DNA of 64,000 nucleotides, taken from assembly GCF_023065955.2 (NCBI RefSeq), contig NW_026623008.1, positions 21,572,001 through 21,636,000 of the forward strand. The letters run 5' to 3'. The position numbers and the translations under genes were made by a program. Shown here piece after piece: positions 42,180 through 53,189 of the stretch (positions are counted from its first letter, which is position 1; each line of letters opens with the position of its first letter). The notes under the pieces are model-generated. The model was given only the letters and a program-made list of their open reading frames with translations, searched no databases and was not told the DNA's origin. The stretch comes from Ursus arctos (Eukaryota > Chordata > Mammalia > Carnivora > Ursidae).

Positions 42180-42680
42180 TTCCTCGCTGGTGCTCGATGC
42201 CCGTGAACCTGAGGCATGTCCACGATCCTGGGCTCTGTCGACACTCACTCCGTCCCCTGTATCTGTAGGGCCTGGTCTGGCTCTGCTTTGGGTCCCCAAA
42301 CGATGTGATCCCCATTCTGGGGCTTGGCCTAGGGTTGGGAGGATGCGTGGCTGGTGTCTGGAGTTTGGACTGCATTCTCCCACAGAAGCACTGTTACTAC
42401 AGTTGGTAGTAGTAGGGCCATTAGGACTTTTGGGTTGACTCACTCCTGTCTGTACAAGACAATTTGTAGTTGTATTTAACAATTAATGTTTTTAGTTCCC
42501 CAAAACTTTAAGAAACTAAATTAGTGGAGAAGAAATGATTATGCATCATGCATCTCCCTGAGCGCTAGGCACAGGCTAAGTTCTTTGCATGTGTTAATTG
42601 ACTTTCTGCGGTGAGCCAATGAGATTGGTGGTGTTAGTCTTATTTAATTTTATTGCTTTTTTTCCCTTGCATACATTCAT
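42180..42680. other. Gene-free stretch
   Basis: 42545-42640 may be an antisense MIR relic ('gagcgctaggcacaggctaa', 'gcatgtgttaattgactt'). 42640-42710 is T-rich. No gene. Confidence 0.4.
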
Positions 42681-42689
42681 TTTATTTTT

Positions 42690-43480
42690 TAAATTTACTT
42701 TTTTTGTTTGGAGATCATTGTAGAGCCATATGAAGTTCTAAGAAATAATATAGAACTCTTTCCCTGCTCTTCCCCACTCGGTAGGACTATCAACCTTGGA
42801 AAGGAGGTGAGAAATAACCAGAGGACTGAAGCACTGAAGACTGGACAGAGGAAGGCAAACGGGTTAGGGGTCCCAGAACTGGAGGAACAGCACAGTGGTG
42901 GGGAGTTTCAGGCTTCCTGCCTGACCCAGACCCTGTTTCTCTATTACCCCAACCTAGCAAAAAAAGGCAGCCCGGCCTCCCCTGGATCTAACGGGAGCCC
43001 CACCCACACCACCAGGTGACGCGGGAAAAGGGGGATCCTACCACCAACACCCAGATCAGAAAGTGTTTGTCTCCTTGTAGGGGAATTTATTTACATTTAA
43101 TTTTAACATTTTCTTTTTTTTTAAGATTTTTATTTTATTTATGTGACAAGAGAGATAGCCAGCAAGAGAGGGAACACAAGCAGGGGGAGTGGGAGAGGAA
43201 GAAGCAGGCTTCCAGTGGAGGAGCCTGATGTGGGACTCGATCCTGGAACGCCGGGATCACGCCCTGAGCGGAAGGCAGACACTTAACCACTGCGCTACCC
43301 AGGCGCCCCAATTTTAACATTTTCATTAAAAAAAAAAAAAAAGAATACAGACAGATCTTCGTACCTGTTACCCAGCTCCCCCCTACCATGGAATTATTTT
43401 ATAAAACTGTAGGACAATATCACAAGCAGGGTATGGACATTCATACAAGCCAATCATATGATTCAGACTTCCTGTTTTTC
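42690..43480 (-). repeat. Old LINE-1 pieces, antisense, flanking a SINE
   Basis: 42705-42790 ('ggagatcattgtagagcc', 'ttctaagaaataatatagaa') and 43340-43480 ('agaatacagacagatcttcg', 'ctgttacccagctccccc', 'ctgtaggacaatatcacaag') match the same antisense old L1 3' region, so they are two copies or a duplicated part. The stretch 42800-43080 between them is unassigned. Confidence 0.6.
43099..43324 (-). mobile_element. CAN SINE, antisense, with 15-bp target-site duplication
   Basis: The element is 43114-43309, flanked by perfect 'aattttaacattttc' at 43099-43113 and 43310-43324. On the plus strand: T-run, 'gacaagagagatagccagc', 'gaggagcctgatgtgggac', 'ctgagcggaaggcagac', 'acttaaccactgcgctaccc', 'aggcgcccc'. 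Arctoid-type and fairly young. An A15 run follows at 43329-43342. Confidence 0.95.
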
Positions 43481-43484
43481 CTTG

Positions 43485-44520
43485 TACTCCTCTGTGCTGT
43501 ACAGAAGAGCTACCAACTTGGGGGGGAAAGGAGGAAAAATCGTACAGATGCATTTCTATTGGGAACTTTGTGGGTCCTCCCTCCCCCACTCCGGGTGGGA
43601 GAGGTTGCCCTATAGCTCACGGGACCGAGGCTTAAACCAGTCTGTGTGATGGAGTTTTGTCGCCATGGTAGTTGGCTCAGGAAGGGCATAGGACCCAATG
43701 AAGCCAGTGCGGCACAATAGGGCTTTCATTGGTGTGTCTGAGAAAGAGACTCTTGCTCTTTGCCGCTGAATTTGACCTTGGAAGTCCAGAGTCTGTAGCT
43801 CTTGTCGCCTCTTTAGGTGTAGTCTGAGAATGGAGACAATGTGGAAGGAGAGATGGAGAGGAGGCCGGTCTTGGTGCCATCGCTGGAGGTCTCTTTGAGC
43901 TGTTTCTGAAACCAGCCCCAGCCCTGAATGTTTCCATGACGTACATCAATGATTCTCCTTTGCTTAAGCCAGTTCGGGTTGAGTTTTCTGACATGTGCAG
44001 CGGAGACGACCCCTAACTGGTTCACAGACCCACACCAAGGAGCTTGCATGGAAAGACGGCTTAGTGGAGGGATGCAGGGGCCCCCTCACACCTTCACTGA
44101 AGACAGAGGAGCTGGTGATCTGGGGCCTGGGGTCTCCCTGTCTCTGTCTGTGTCTCTGACTGGATGTCTCTAGTTCCCTCTGCCCGTCTTCCTCCTTTTC
44201 ACCCTGGACTACTGGCTCCTCGGTTCACTTCCAACTCACCATGGCCGTGCCAAAATGGCGGCCTCTAGCTCCGAGCTATGTGCTCTTCCAGTGGGATCCC
44301 ACAACTTGGAGACTGTGTCTCCGTTCCAAACAGATTCCAGGGAGAGAAAGCCTGAGAATACATCTGGCATGGACCGGGGGTCCACCTCTATACTGTTAAC
44401 AGACTGCGGGTTGGTGGCAGACGTTGGGGGGTGGGAGGTGGGTTGGGGGAGTAACTTATCAGGAGGTGAGCTGAGCAGGGAGGGATGGACCCAGAGAAAA
44501 TCGTCTACGTGTCTAAAAAG
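43485..44520. other. Gene-free stretch
   Basis: Frames of 60-119 codons on both strands without domain. No confident repeat. Confidence 0.4.
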
Positions 44521-44524
44521 ATGG

Positions 44525-44625
44525 GCATTAGAGTCCTTATTTTTCCAATAAGGAAATTGAAGCTCCAAGAGGTACAGCGAGTTGCTAAGGATCACTCAGC
44601 CAGCCTCACGGTGTATCCCGCGGGT
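44525..44625 (-). repeat. MIR SINE fragment, antisense
   Basis: 'ttatttttccaataaggaa', 'attgaagctccaagaggtac' and 'gttgctaaggatcactcagc' fit antisense MIR centre. Confidence 0.65.
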
Positions 44626-44924
44626 TCAGCGGGATTCCAAACTCCAACCCTGAACCCCTCTTGCTTTCCTGTCTCTTGCTCCCATCTGCTCCTCTCACCT
44701 GCCATGTCCTGCTGGGCCAAGCAAAGCAGGGAACGGGGAGGGGATGACTTCCCTGAGGAAGAGATAACGGGGACAGCTCCCGGGGCTGGCAAGGGGGGAG
44801 ACCCATCTTCATCCCGCAGTACCGGGGTGTTTGCAGATTCCCACAGTTACTGCCCCCAAAGCCAGGGCTCCCCCAGCTTTCCATGCAGAGCAGACCTGGG
44901 GAAGTCAGCACACTTGGATCTCCT

Positions 44925-45065
44925 GCTCAGTTATTCATGCAAGCAAGAGTTTAATTAAAATTTCATGACGGTCATTGGGTTTTACCCGAACGGCTAAATC
45001 ATGGCCTTGCATTTTTGCCTGCGTCTGGCACCTGCTGCTGAGATCTTCACCCGAAGTCCCCCGAC
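44925..45065. promoter_or_regulatory. AT-rich island (weak candidate regulatory element)
   Basis: 'cagttattcatgcaagc', 'gagtttaattaaaatttcat', 'gacggtcattgggttttac' and 'ggctaaatcatggcc' form a short AT-rich non-repeat block with a TTAATTAA palindrome, between GC-rich flanks. Confidence 0.22.
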
Positions 45066-45409
45066 CTCCACAGACCAGTTTGGATCGCAGTGAAGTCTGT
45101 GATGGACACAAAGTCCGGAGCGGGGCGGCCTCCTGCAGACACTGCTCGGTGACTGTCAGTCACACAGACCTCTCGGGAGCGGGGCTGACCTTTCACACGT
45201 GTCTACTCAGTCCTGACCTCCGATGCCAGAGATGAACTCTAACATTCACAGACCGGATCAACGGGGTGATTCCAGGTGAACAACAGGCGGGAGGATTTAG
45301 GAAGGGGACAGCCACACGGGGTGGTGCCTGGAGGTTACCGAAAACCACATCCTCGGAGACAGGGCAGTGGGACGGTGGGGAAGGGTGTGGGTCCCCCTTA
45401 GGGGTCCCT

Positions 45410-45570
45410 AGGGTCAGGTGGGTGACCTTGGGGGCAGTGACTTAACCTCTCAGATCCCCAGCTTCCCGCCTGGAAGGCAGCACTGGTGAGCCCCCCTCAC
45501 GGGGGCTGCGAGGGTCCCAGGGGAGGGGAAGCTCTCCACAGGGCGGACGCACAGTAGGTGCTCAGGGGAG
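45410..45570 (+). repeat. MIR SINE
   Basis: 'gtgaccttgggggcagtgac', 'ttaacctctcagatcccc', 'gggggctgcgagggtccc' and 'cgcacagtaggtgctcag' fit the MIR core and its tail. Confidence 0.7.
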
Positions 45571-45696
45571 GAAGCGGCTGTGCCTTAAGCTGGGGGCGCA
45601 GATGACGTGCTGAGCTGGGTGGGGGCTGTTGTGGGGCCCGGCTTCCGGCCCTCACTGTCCCATCGCCCATTGTCCGAGGGGGCTCTGGGCACCACA

Positions 45697-45995
45697 GGGC
45701 TGCAGGAGGGGGTCCACACAGGGCTGCAGGAGGCGGTCCACATGGGGCCGCACCTGCACGGGGCTGCAGGAGGGGTCCACACGGGGCCACACCTGCACGG
45801 GGCTGCAGGAGGGGTCCACACGGGGCCGCACCTGCACGGGGCTGCAGGAGGGGTCCACACGGGGCCGCACCTGCACGGGGCTGCAGGAGGGGTCCACACG
45901 GGGCCGCACCTGCACGGGGCTGCAGGAGGGGTCCACACGGGGCCGCACCTGCACGGGGCTGCAGGAGGGGTCCACATGGGGCTGCACCTGGCGTG
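45697..45995. repeat. 39-bp GC-rich minisatellite, about 7.5 units
   Basis: Units begin 'gggctgcagg' at 45697 (24-bp partial), 45721 (40 bp), 45761, 45800, 45839, 45878, 45917 and 45956. The later units are nearly identical. Because 39 is 3 x 13 and the unit has no stop, it is open in several frames on both strands. That gives 13-residue repeats (GAAGGVHTGPHLH on +, CSPVQVRPRVDPS on -) within frames of 137-242 codons. There is no conserved domain or splice context, so I call it a minisatellite, not a gene. Confidence 0.95.
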
Positions 45996-45999
45996 GAGC

Positions 46000-46540
46000 A
46001 GCAGCATATGGACGAGGCTCCCCCCAGGCAGGGAGGAAGGCCCAGCCCCAGGGGATGGGAAACAAGACTCGGCATTTAGAGAGACGGGGACAGGTGACCG
46101 CGGATCAGAAGGGTCGTCCAGGCCTTCCAGCAGCGAGACAGAGAGAGCAGGGGTGTCCCACTGTGGGGGCTGGGAGGGGGAGATCCTGACTCTAGGCGAG
46201 GAACGGTACACACGAGATACGAGAAAAAGAGCAGTGCCCGAGCTCACACCTCTGCTCTGACGTGGGGATCCGTGCAGCCGCCATTGCAGTGTGCCTCTGT
46301 TTCCCCTCCGCATCCACTGCCTCAGGACCCACGGACGGAAGAGCTGAGAAAATCTGGAGCAGACCGGGAATGCCCAGTGTCATGCAGACTCGGGGAGACA
46401 GCAAGGATTCTCTGGGAGGGCTGCTTAGGCTTGACTCTCTCCAGAAACCCAAAGGGAAAGAGAAAGTCCTGGGGGGACCGGGGAGGAAACAGGTCTACTC
46501 CTGGGGGATACCTCGATGGGTTAGAAGGAGTAACTGGACT
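46000..46540. other. Gene-free stretch
   Basis: Flank of the minisatellite; frames extend into it from the array but lose periodicity. No named repeat. Confidence 0.4.
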
Positions 46541-46544
46541 CAGA

Positions 46545-46670
46545 ATGGGCATATCTGGGCTCTGGACCCGACTCAGTCTCCTGACCACTGTATGACCCGG
46601 GGCAAGTCACTCAGCCTCTCTGGGCTTAGTCTGCACATCTGCAGAACAAGGTTGTGTCTAAGACGGCTCC
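46545..46670 (+). repeat. MIR SINE fragment
   Basis: 'gggctctggacccgactcag', 'gtatgacccggggcaagtca', 'ctcagcctctctgggctta', 'cacatctgcagaacaagg' follow sense MIR. Confidence 0.75.
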
Positions 46671-46679
46671 CACATTGAG

Positions 46680-47740
46680 CCTGGACTTTCAGGGTTCTTT
46701 GTGGCTGTCCTGTCTGCCCCTAGCTTTAATTCTGACCGGTGGCCTCCAGGCTCACACCTGCCTCTGCCAGAAGACGACAAGAGAGCCCAGGCAGCCGCAA
46801 TGCTGACACAGCAGCCCTCACGGTCCCCGCATGATGTCGGGCCGGGCAGGGACAGGGCTGCTCGGTTCGTTAGAGTCTGGGGATCATGTGCCCTTGCCCT
46901 TGGAGATGCCATTACGGGGTGGTTTCGGCAGCTTCCTCCGTGGGAGGGAGGAGAAAGGAGAGAAGGGACAGCAGGAGATGACTCTGACTCACACCCGGGA
47001 GGAGAAGCTGAGGCAGCAAAGTTTTGTGCTGGTCTCAGCTTGGAGACTTAGGTCCTGAAGGGCAGGCAGCCATTAGGCTCCTTCATTTCCTGTGACGGGA
47101 ACCTCAGGGCCACCTGGCTGGAGCTCAGAAGGGACTTGCTGGCTTTATGTCACTGAAAGCTCAGGGATGGGTGGTGGGGCCTTCAGTGAGACCTTGCTGC
47201 AGTGGCTCAGGTGATGCCACCAGAACCTTCTGTGTGGTTTTGTAGCATCTCTCCCCTGTTGCTGGGCCGCACTGAGCTCCCCTTCTTGGGGGCCAGATGG
47301 TTTCTCATCCAGACTGGAGTCCAGCAGAGAAGAGAGAGCTTCCCCAACACCCGATCCGAAGTATTGAGCTGACTCCCATTGGCTCCAGGGGCTATGCCCT
47401 GATCCCTGAACCAGTCTGGAAGGTCAGCGAGTGGGAATGGGGTCATTGGCTTAATCCAATCGGGGGCAAAGGTGACCCAGCCTGAGCCTGGGATGGGCTG
47501 AAAGTAGGGGAGTGGGGAATTGTGGGCACAGCTTTCCTGGTAAAAGGGTGCCAGGGTACTAGATGGCAATTACTCACAGATATCCTCCACTGCGCTTAGG
47601 GCGGAGGACAAGAGAAGCAAATATATGGAAAGAAATCAAGAGGAATGGGGGAGAAAAGCCTACGATCCACAGTGCAGAGCTGGTCTCATTTCATCTCCCC
47701 CATAATCTGATGAAAGCACAGCTGCTATTGACCTGGATCT
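46680..47740. other. Gene-free stretch
   Basis: Frames of 62-120 codons without domain. No confident repeat. Confidence 0.4.
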
Positions 47741-47744
47741 AGAA

Positions 47745-47885
47745 TCCTATAATTTAGTGTTGGAAGGATCTTCAAAGAGTACCTGGTAGGACATTGGCAC
47801 GTTTCTAGATAAGGCAACAGAGGCCCAGAGAGGTTAAGGGACTGTCTCAAGATCACACAGCTTCATTAGAAGATCTAGGTCTTCC
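47745..47885 (-). repeat. MIR-related fragment, antisense
   Basis: 'ttagtgttggaaggatcttc', 'tagataaggcaacagaggcc', 'cagagaggttaagggactg', 'ctcaagatcacacagcttc' fit the antisense MIR centre with the 'ggaaggatctt' lead found in one MIR-related family. Confidence 0.7.
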
Positions 47886-47894
47886 CAGAGAGAG

Positions 47895-49705
47895 CTTGTC
47901 CGGTGTCTGTCTGTTCAGAGCCCTGCTGCATTACAGAGAACTCTCGGCAAGGCAAGTCTCACGCTCTCACTCACACCAGGAAGGGCAGCCTGCGTGGGCC
48001 AGAGCCTGCCAGACCTGGGTGAGTAGGAGGAGGGCTCCCTCATCACTCCTTGCCCCTTCCACCCCTTCCCCTCCATGGGCACGTCTCAGTTGATGCATCC
48101 AGCTGGGCCCTGCTGGAGACCTCTCCCAGGGGATCCTGCGGTTCTTCACTCTCCTGATTGATAGCTGACCCCTACCTCTGCCACCTGGCCCTGCCTCACT
48201 CCTGGTCTGAAAGCAGCAAAGTTAACTCCAAGAGTATGAGAGATGAGGAGGCCATTCCTGGCCGTCCAGCCCAAACCCTGCATGTTACAGGGGAGGGCAC
48301 TGAGGCCCAGGAGAGGAAGAACAGACCAAGGCAGGAGGAACGATGCAGTGGGAGGGCTCCCGGCTCCCAGTGGAATGCTCTCCCACCACACCCCTGGCCT
48401 CGCTGCCTGCACCAGCCCTGAGCTGTGGGCCTCGTGGCCCCAGGTGGGACCACCGACCATCCAGAAGTCAACACTTACACACTGATGACCCCTCTCCCCT
48501 GAACAGTGTCGCCCTTTGCAGCAAAGCGTATCCATCCACTCTCCTCCTGAAACACGACACAGCAGAGGGCCAGACAGTGGAGAGGGGGGCAGGGGGTGTC
48601 CAAGGTCAGCTGCCGCCTGGTCAGAGATAGGACCAGCCCCGCCTCCCCGCTTCCCAGGACAGAAGCCTTTAGAGTTTGTGGCATGTTCTCGCCCTTTGTT
48701 CCTGCGAGGCTGGCATCCTGGGGGTGCTGCCCTGTTACCGATAGGGGACGGAGGCTCAGAGAGGTCCGGTGCCTGGACCCCTCGCAGCTGGCCAGCGGTG
48801 AAGAGGGAGGGGGCCTGGTTTCCTGGAGGTCAGTCTGCTGTCACCCCACACAGCCGCTCGCACAGAGAGGAACGGCATTCCGCAGAGTAAGGGGAGCCTG
48901 GCGAACAGGTGTAAACAAGTCAGGTTTTCTTCCTAATGAGGCAGGGGGCGGATGAAGGGCCAGTAGCGCAAGATGCCCCGGGGCCCGGCCTCCTCCTCCC
49001 CTGAATGTCCTCAGTGTGTGTGATCGCCCCTGAGGTCCCAGCTGCTCCCCCTAGGCCATGGGGCCCCTCTCAGGACAGGTGGTGCAGGATCCATGGCGAG
49101 CCCCGCCAATGCCCGGTCTGAGGGCCCCGAGCTGTGTCACGGGACTGACTATTGGAGGAGGGGGTAGTGTAAGACTTTTAAGCTGGGAAATTGTCATCCA
49201 TGAACAAAAGGGGGATTGGGTCAGTGAGGAAGAAGAGGAGGGTGACCGTCAGTGGGCTGCCCGCTGTCTCTGCCCAACACTGACAACCTCATTTTCCTGT
49301 CTGTCCCCTCCTTGCACCCGCACGGCTCGGTTGCTGTGGTCGCACAGAGAGAGGCCAACCTCTCACCAGGGCCCCACAGAAGTGGTTTGTGGGACCAGCC
49401 AGAGCTCCGACTCCCTGCCCCAGGACACCCCACAGCTCCCAGCCCTGTGCTACTGCCCCCTGCTTGCCGGCTCTCCCTGTCCCCGTCCAGTTCTCCGCCT
49501 CTCCAGCCCCCGGACCAGCCAGGCGGGCATGTTCCCGCAGCCCGGAGATGAGCAGCTCTCGGGGTTCGGTCCCGACACACCTTCAGGCTGAACCACCTGC
49601 GCGAGGCTGCTACCGCAAGTCCAAACCCAAACCAACACCCTCCTCCATGTGACACTCCCTCTCTTGCGTCCTGCCCTTCGGATGTTCCCCAGGGTCGTCT
49701 TAGCA
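47895..49705. other. Gene-free GC-rich stretch with small MIR-like words
   Basis: Weak antisense MIR pieces near 48280-48320 ('cactgaggcccaggagagg') and 48740-48800 ('cggaggctcagagaggtcc'). Frames of up to 177 codons (49058-49591) have no domain. Confidence 0.4.
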
Positions 49706-49714
49706 GATGACATG

Positions 49715-50110
49715 GGAACAGCGTCTGTCAAAATTCCAAATGCACATATCCTTTGTCCTAGCAAGTTCGCTTCTGCAAGTCGGTCATCCTGAAATACTCC
49801 AGACTACAAAGCTATGTAAGGATCCTCACTACGACACGATTTGTAATAACAAAGATTGGAGAAATCGAACCGTCCATCAGGAGGAAGTGGGTTCTAAACT
49901 CTGGCGCATCCATACCATTGACTACGAAACAGCCATTAAAATGATTGCATTTGGCCTCCATGCTCTGACTTTGGAGAATGTCCATGACATGTTTTTGGAT
50001 AAAGAAAGTAGGTTGCTGAAAAATATGAACGGCATGCTAATGACTTTAATCATCTTGGTTTTACACAGATGACTATCTGGATGGATGTGCGCCTGTCCTG
50101 GGAGACCCCG
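49715..50110 (+). pseudogene. Ancient LINE-1 3' ORF2 fragment
   Basis: 'caaaattccaaatgcacata', 'tcctttgtcctagcaagtt', 'gatttgtaataacaaagatt', 'ggagaaatcgaaccgtccat', 'gcgcatccataccattgact', 'acagccattaaaatgattgc' follow sense L1M DNA ('aaatgcacataccctttgac ... tttgtaatagc ... gcagccattaaaa'). The 121-codon frame across it is a residue of ORF2 with no catalytic motif. Confidence 0.8.
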
Positions 50111-50379
50111 AAGGAAGTCCTCGCGTGTTCAGAGCCTCCGAGCACACAGGCTCTCCATCCCTGCTCAGCGCCTTTTGTGCCCAAGATCCCTCTCCTGTCA
50201 CCTACATCATCAGTGCTCCCACCTCCTCTGGGTCATTCCCTGCAGTGTGCAAACACAGCGTTAACTCTGTAATCCCCCCAAATAAAAACAAGTCAGCCTC
50301 ACGCCTCTCTGATTCCCTTGCTTCCCTGAACAGTAGAGCAAGGACCACCAATTCCCCTCCTTCCCTTTACTCTTCACTC

Positions 50380-51115
50380 CACTTGAATTGGATTTCAGTC
50401 CGCACTTGCTCTTGTCAAGGTCACCAATCACTGCACCTGCTCTTGTCAAGGTCACCAATCACTGCAACTGCTCTTGTCAAGGTCACCAATCACTGCAACT
50501 GCTCTTGTCAAGGTCACCATCCACCGCACCTGCTCTTGTCAAGGTCACCATCCACCGCACCTGCTCTTGTCAAGGTCACCATCCACCACACCTGCTCTTG
50601 TCAAGGTCACCATCCACCACATCTGCTCTTGTCAAGGTCACCATCCACCGCACCTGCTCTTGTCAAGGTCACCATCCACCGCACCTGCTCTTGTCAAGGT
50701 CACCCATCACCGATGCATTGATAAACCCAACGGTCAACTTTCGGTGACACTTGACCTAACAGTATTCAGCACAGCTGCTCGCTCCCCTCAGAAACCCTCC
50801 TTCCCTCTGCTCCTGGGATCCCTCCTTCCCTGGTTCTCCCCCCACCTCCCTGGCTGCTCCTGGTCTGTCTCCTTTGCTGGTTCTTTTCTGGCTCCCTGAC
50901 CCATACACCTTGCACTGTCCTGGGCTCTGCCTTGGTTCCCTCCTCCTTACCCTCCCTCAGCCCCTTGGGGACCTCGCTGGACTTGTGTGTGGCCTTCACG
51001 TGCCATTCACAGGCTGAAGTTCCCAAATGTCTGTCTCAGCCTGGACATGTCTCTGAGCTCCAGGCTCATACATCCAGCCACCTGTTCCTCTCTCTCCGCA
51101 CCCCCCCTTCTTTCT
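50380..51115 (+). pseudogene. LINE L2 reverse-transcriptase region, with internal tandem expansion
   Basis: Left edge reads 'cttgtcaaggtcaccaat', coding in one frame for ALVKVTN, the short motif that precedes the polymerase core of L2 proteins. After the tandem array the L2 sense order resumes: 'ggtcaactttcggtgacac', 'ttgacctaacagtattcagc' (decayed LDLSAAFDT-type motif), 'ccctggttctccccccacc', 'tggctgctcctggtctgtc', 'tcctttgctggttcttttc', 'gctccaggctcatacatcc'. Not functional: frames are broken and the catalytic YADD part is not recognisable. Confidence 0.8.
50407..50716 (+). repeat. 31-bp tandem repeat, ten units, inside L2
   Basis: Units start 'tgctcttgtcaaggtcacc' at 50407, 50438, 50469, 50500, 50531, 50562, 50593, 50624, 50655 and 50686, exactly 31 bp apart. 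Units 1-3 end in 'aatcactgca(c/a)c', units 4-9 in 'atccaccgcacc' or close variants, and unit 10 joins normal L2. As 31 is not a multiple of three, the array cycles through all three frames, so the three overlapping open frames (119-198 codons) share a 31-residue period. It is not a CRISPR: there are no unique spacers. Confidence 0.95.
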
Positions 51116-51119
51116 ACAA

Positions 51120-52490
51120 AAATAAAAAATGCACACGTGTGTGTGAGCCAGCCTTACAATAGAGACTACCTACAACAGAAAGCAATTCCACACGTTACGG
51201 AATGATTTGCCCAAAGCCTTTCTCGAGATGCTGCTCTCTCCAGGGGCCTACAGAAAATGATTTTTATTTATAAACACATTACTTCCATGCTCCGATGCAA
51301 GCCTTAAAAAACAAGCTCAGTTTCTGTCTCAAGTTCTGGCCGACTCCGCCGGTCTCTTCCCAAGTTCTTCCGAAGAGCTGGACACCGCGCTCGGCACTGG
51401 CGGGGAGCGAGACCAGGTCAGCTCCGTGTTGCGAGGGACAGGCACTGCCGACGCACAGACGAGGCTTTTTAGAACTTTGCCTGGGGAGCCGATGCTGTAG
51501 GAACGTGAGCCGGATCCTAAGCAACATAAGCGCATTGGGGGGCGGGGGGGAGCCCGGAAGGATGCATGCCCCTGCTCTCTGGCAAAGACTCGGTCCTTGC
51601 CCACACTAGCAGGCTCCTCTGAGCCCTCCTCTCCACTAGGCCTCACCCTCGGCCTATAAAGACTTGAGCAAACACTAACATAGCTTCTAACAGCTCAAGG
51701 CCACAGCCCTAGGATGACCCCGACCCCTCTGAAAGAGCCGGCTTGAGAAAACTCAAGGCTGCCCAAAGAAGTCACTTTTGTACCAGCCAACCCCTGACGA
51801 GAGGGCCCCTGTCTCCCAGCCTCTGGGGGTGGGTAGGAGCCCAGCAGCGATAAATGCCACTTAGCACACTAGACGGGGTTCCCAGGGACCCACCTTCCTT
51901 CCGGCTTTTCACTTCCCTGACTCTGCTCTAGCCCCGGCCCCCTCCGTTCTCCCTTTGACACACGCTGTCGCCTCAGCCCAGATCTGAGGGCGCTCGGCTG
52001 TCCCCCTGGCAGGAGTCACTGAGTAAGTTCTGGCTTCTCCGATGTAACGCGTATCCAGCTGCGTTTCTCTCGGACATCGCTCAGGTTGGTGGGGCAGCCA
52101 GAAGGGACTTGACTGCAGACTAGAGACTACGGCTGCTCTGTCCCCTTCCGCCATTACTGGGCATTTTCCGCAAGAGCGGAGCCTCTTGGAAAACTTTGGA
52201 TAACCCCTTGACACGACGATCTGTGAAGCTACTCTGAAAAGGCATTAATGAAAACAAGTCCCAGGCACGTCCAGAGGAGGCCGGTGAGGAGCGAGCAATG
52301 CCTTTCTAGAACTCTCAGGAACCTACCAGACATACACCCTGCCTTTATTACCCCTCAGGTTGTCCTCCTTATTGTAGAATCTGCTTAGACCTCTGCTGTT
52401 TGGGGGCCGTGAATCCCTCGGGCAGTTTGCAATGAGAGCTTTCTTTTCCTCTATTTATGTTCCTGTAGGAGAGCAGACTCGGGCCCCCGG
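51120..52490. other. Gene-free stretch
   Basis: Frames of 72-105 codons on both strands with no domain. 51240-51290 is AT-rich. No confident repeat; 52300-52450 is low-CpG and could include conserved non-coding DNA. Confidence 0.4.
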
Positions 52491-52499
52491 GCACCGAGT

Positions 52500-53185
52500 G
52501 CAGCTGAGATGGATGGTGGTGAGGCCATCAAGAATGGTCTGCTGTGGGGGAGGGGACTGCAGGTACAAAGGCCCTGTGGTGGGATGAGCACGACATTGTC
52601 AAGAAGCATTGATTGATAACATCACTCAAATCGCACACATCCCACCAGCGAAGCCAGAGCCCAGAGGGGAGAGAGAGAGAGAGAGAGATCGTGCTGTGAG
52701 TTGACTAAGAGAGATGGACCCTATATGGATTTAGAGACCAAAGAGACGTATTTTGACTTAGGGGATACATGTTGTCATGGAAGTATCCTTGACTAGAGGG
52801 ACGCCATGATGACAACACCCTTCCCAGCATCACAATGGCTGACGGATGGGGAACGCACCGGGGTGGGGTTGGCCAGAGAGAGTGCAGGGATGCCAGTCAT
52901 GACACAGTTGTGCAGACAAGAGGTGCTGGAGCTGAGCTGGGGCACGTGGACGTGGAGATGCAGCCAAGCAGACGGCCTAGGTAGGTGTTTAGGAGACAGG
53001 TCCACAGGGCTTGGAGAGAGGCGGCGGGGTGTTGGAGGGGAGGCAGGGGAGGTGTCAAGGTGGCCCCTAGGTTTCTTACTCCAGACATTGGATGAGCGAA
53101 TGGGGGTGATGACAACAGAGTTCCAGCTGCAGAGGGAAGACTGGGAGCCCCAACTTTGAGAAATGACATTTGAGGTGCCTTGGAG
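52500..53185 (-). repeat. LINE L2 pieces, antisense
   Basis: 52550-52610 reads 'caggtacaaaggccctgtgg' (antisense L2 3' part). 52840-53185 reads 'ggtgtcaaggtggcccctag', 'gtttcttactccagacattg', 'gatgacaacagagttccag', 'tgagaaatgacatttgaggt' and 'gccttggagacttgt', matching antisense L2 reverse-transcriptase sequence. Between them a (GA)10 run sits at 52669-52688. The frames 52793-53326 (-) and 52806-53159 (+) are L2 debris. Confidence 0.65.
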
Positions 53186-53189
53186 ACTT

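Noticed and set aside
45585..46313. 242-codon and 217-codon frames with 13-residue repeats
   Set aside because: Produced by a stop-free 39-bp minisatellite open on both strands; no splice context or conserved domain.
49707..50072. 121-codon plus frame as a novel protein
   Set aside because: Nucleotide order matches sense ancient L1 ORF2 3' DNA, so it is a LINE relic.
50407..50716. CRISPR-like regular repeat spacing
   Set aside because: The units are directly adjacent with no unique spacers, and the genome is mammalian.
50125..50899. Three overlapping frames with a 31-residue repeating peptide
   Set aside because: A 31-bp repeat unit cycles through all frames, so every frame reads the same peptide set; the source is non-coding L2 relic.
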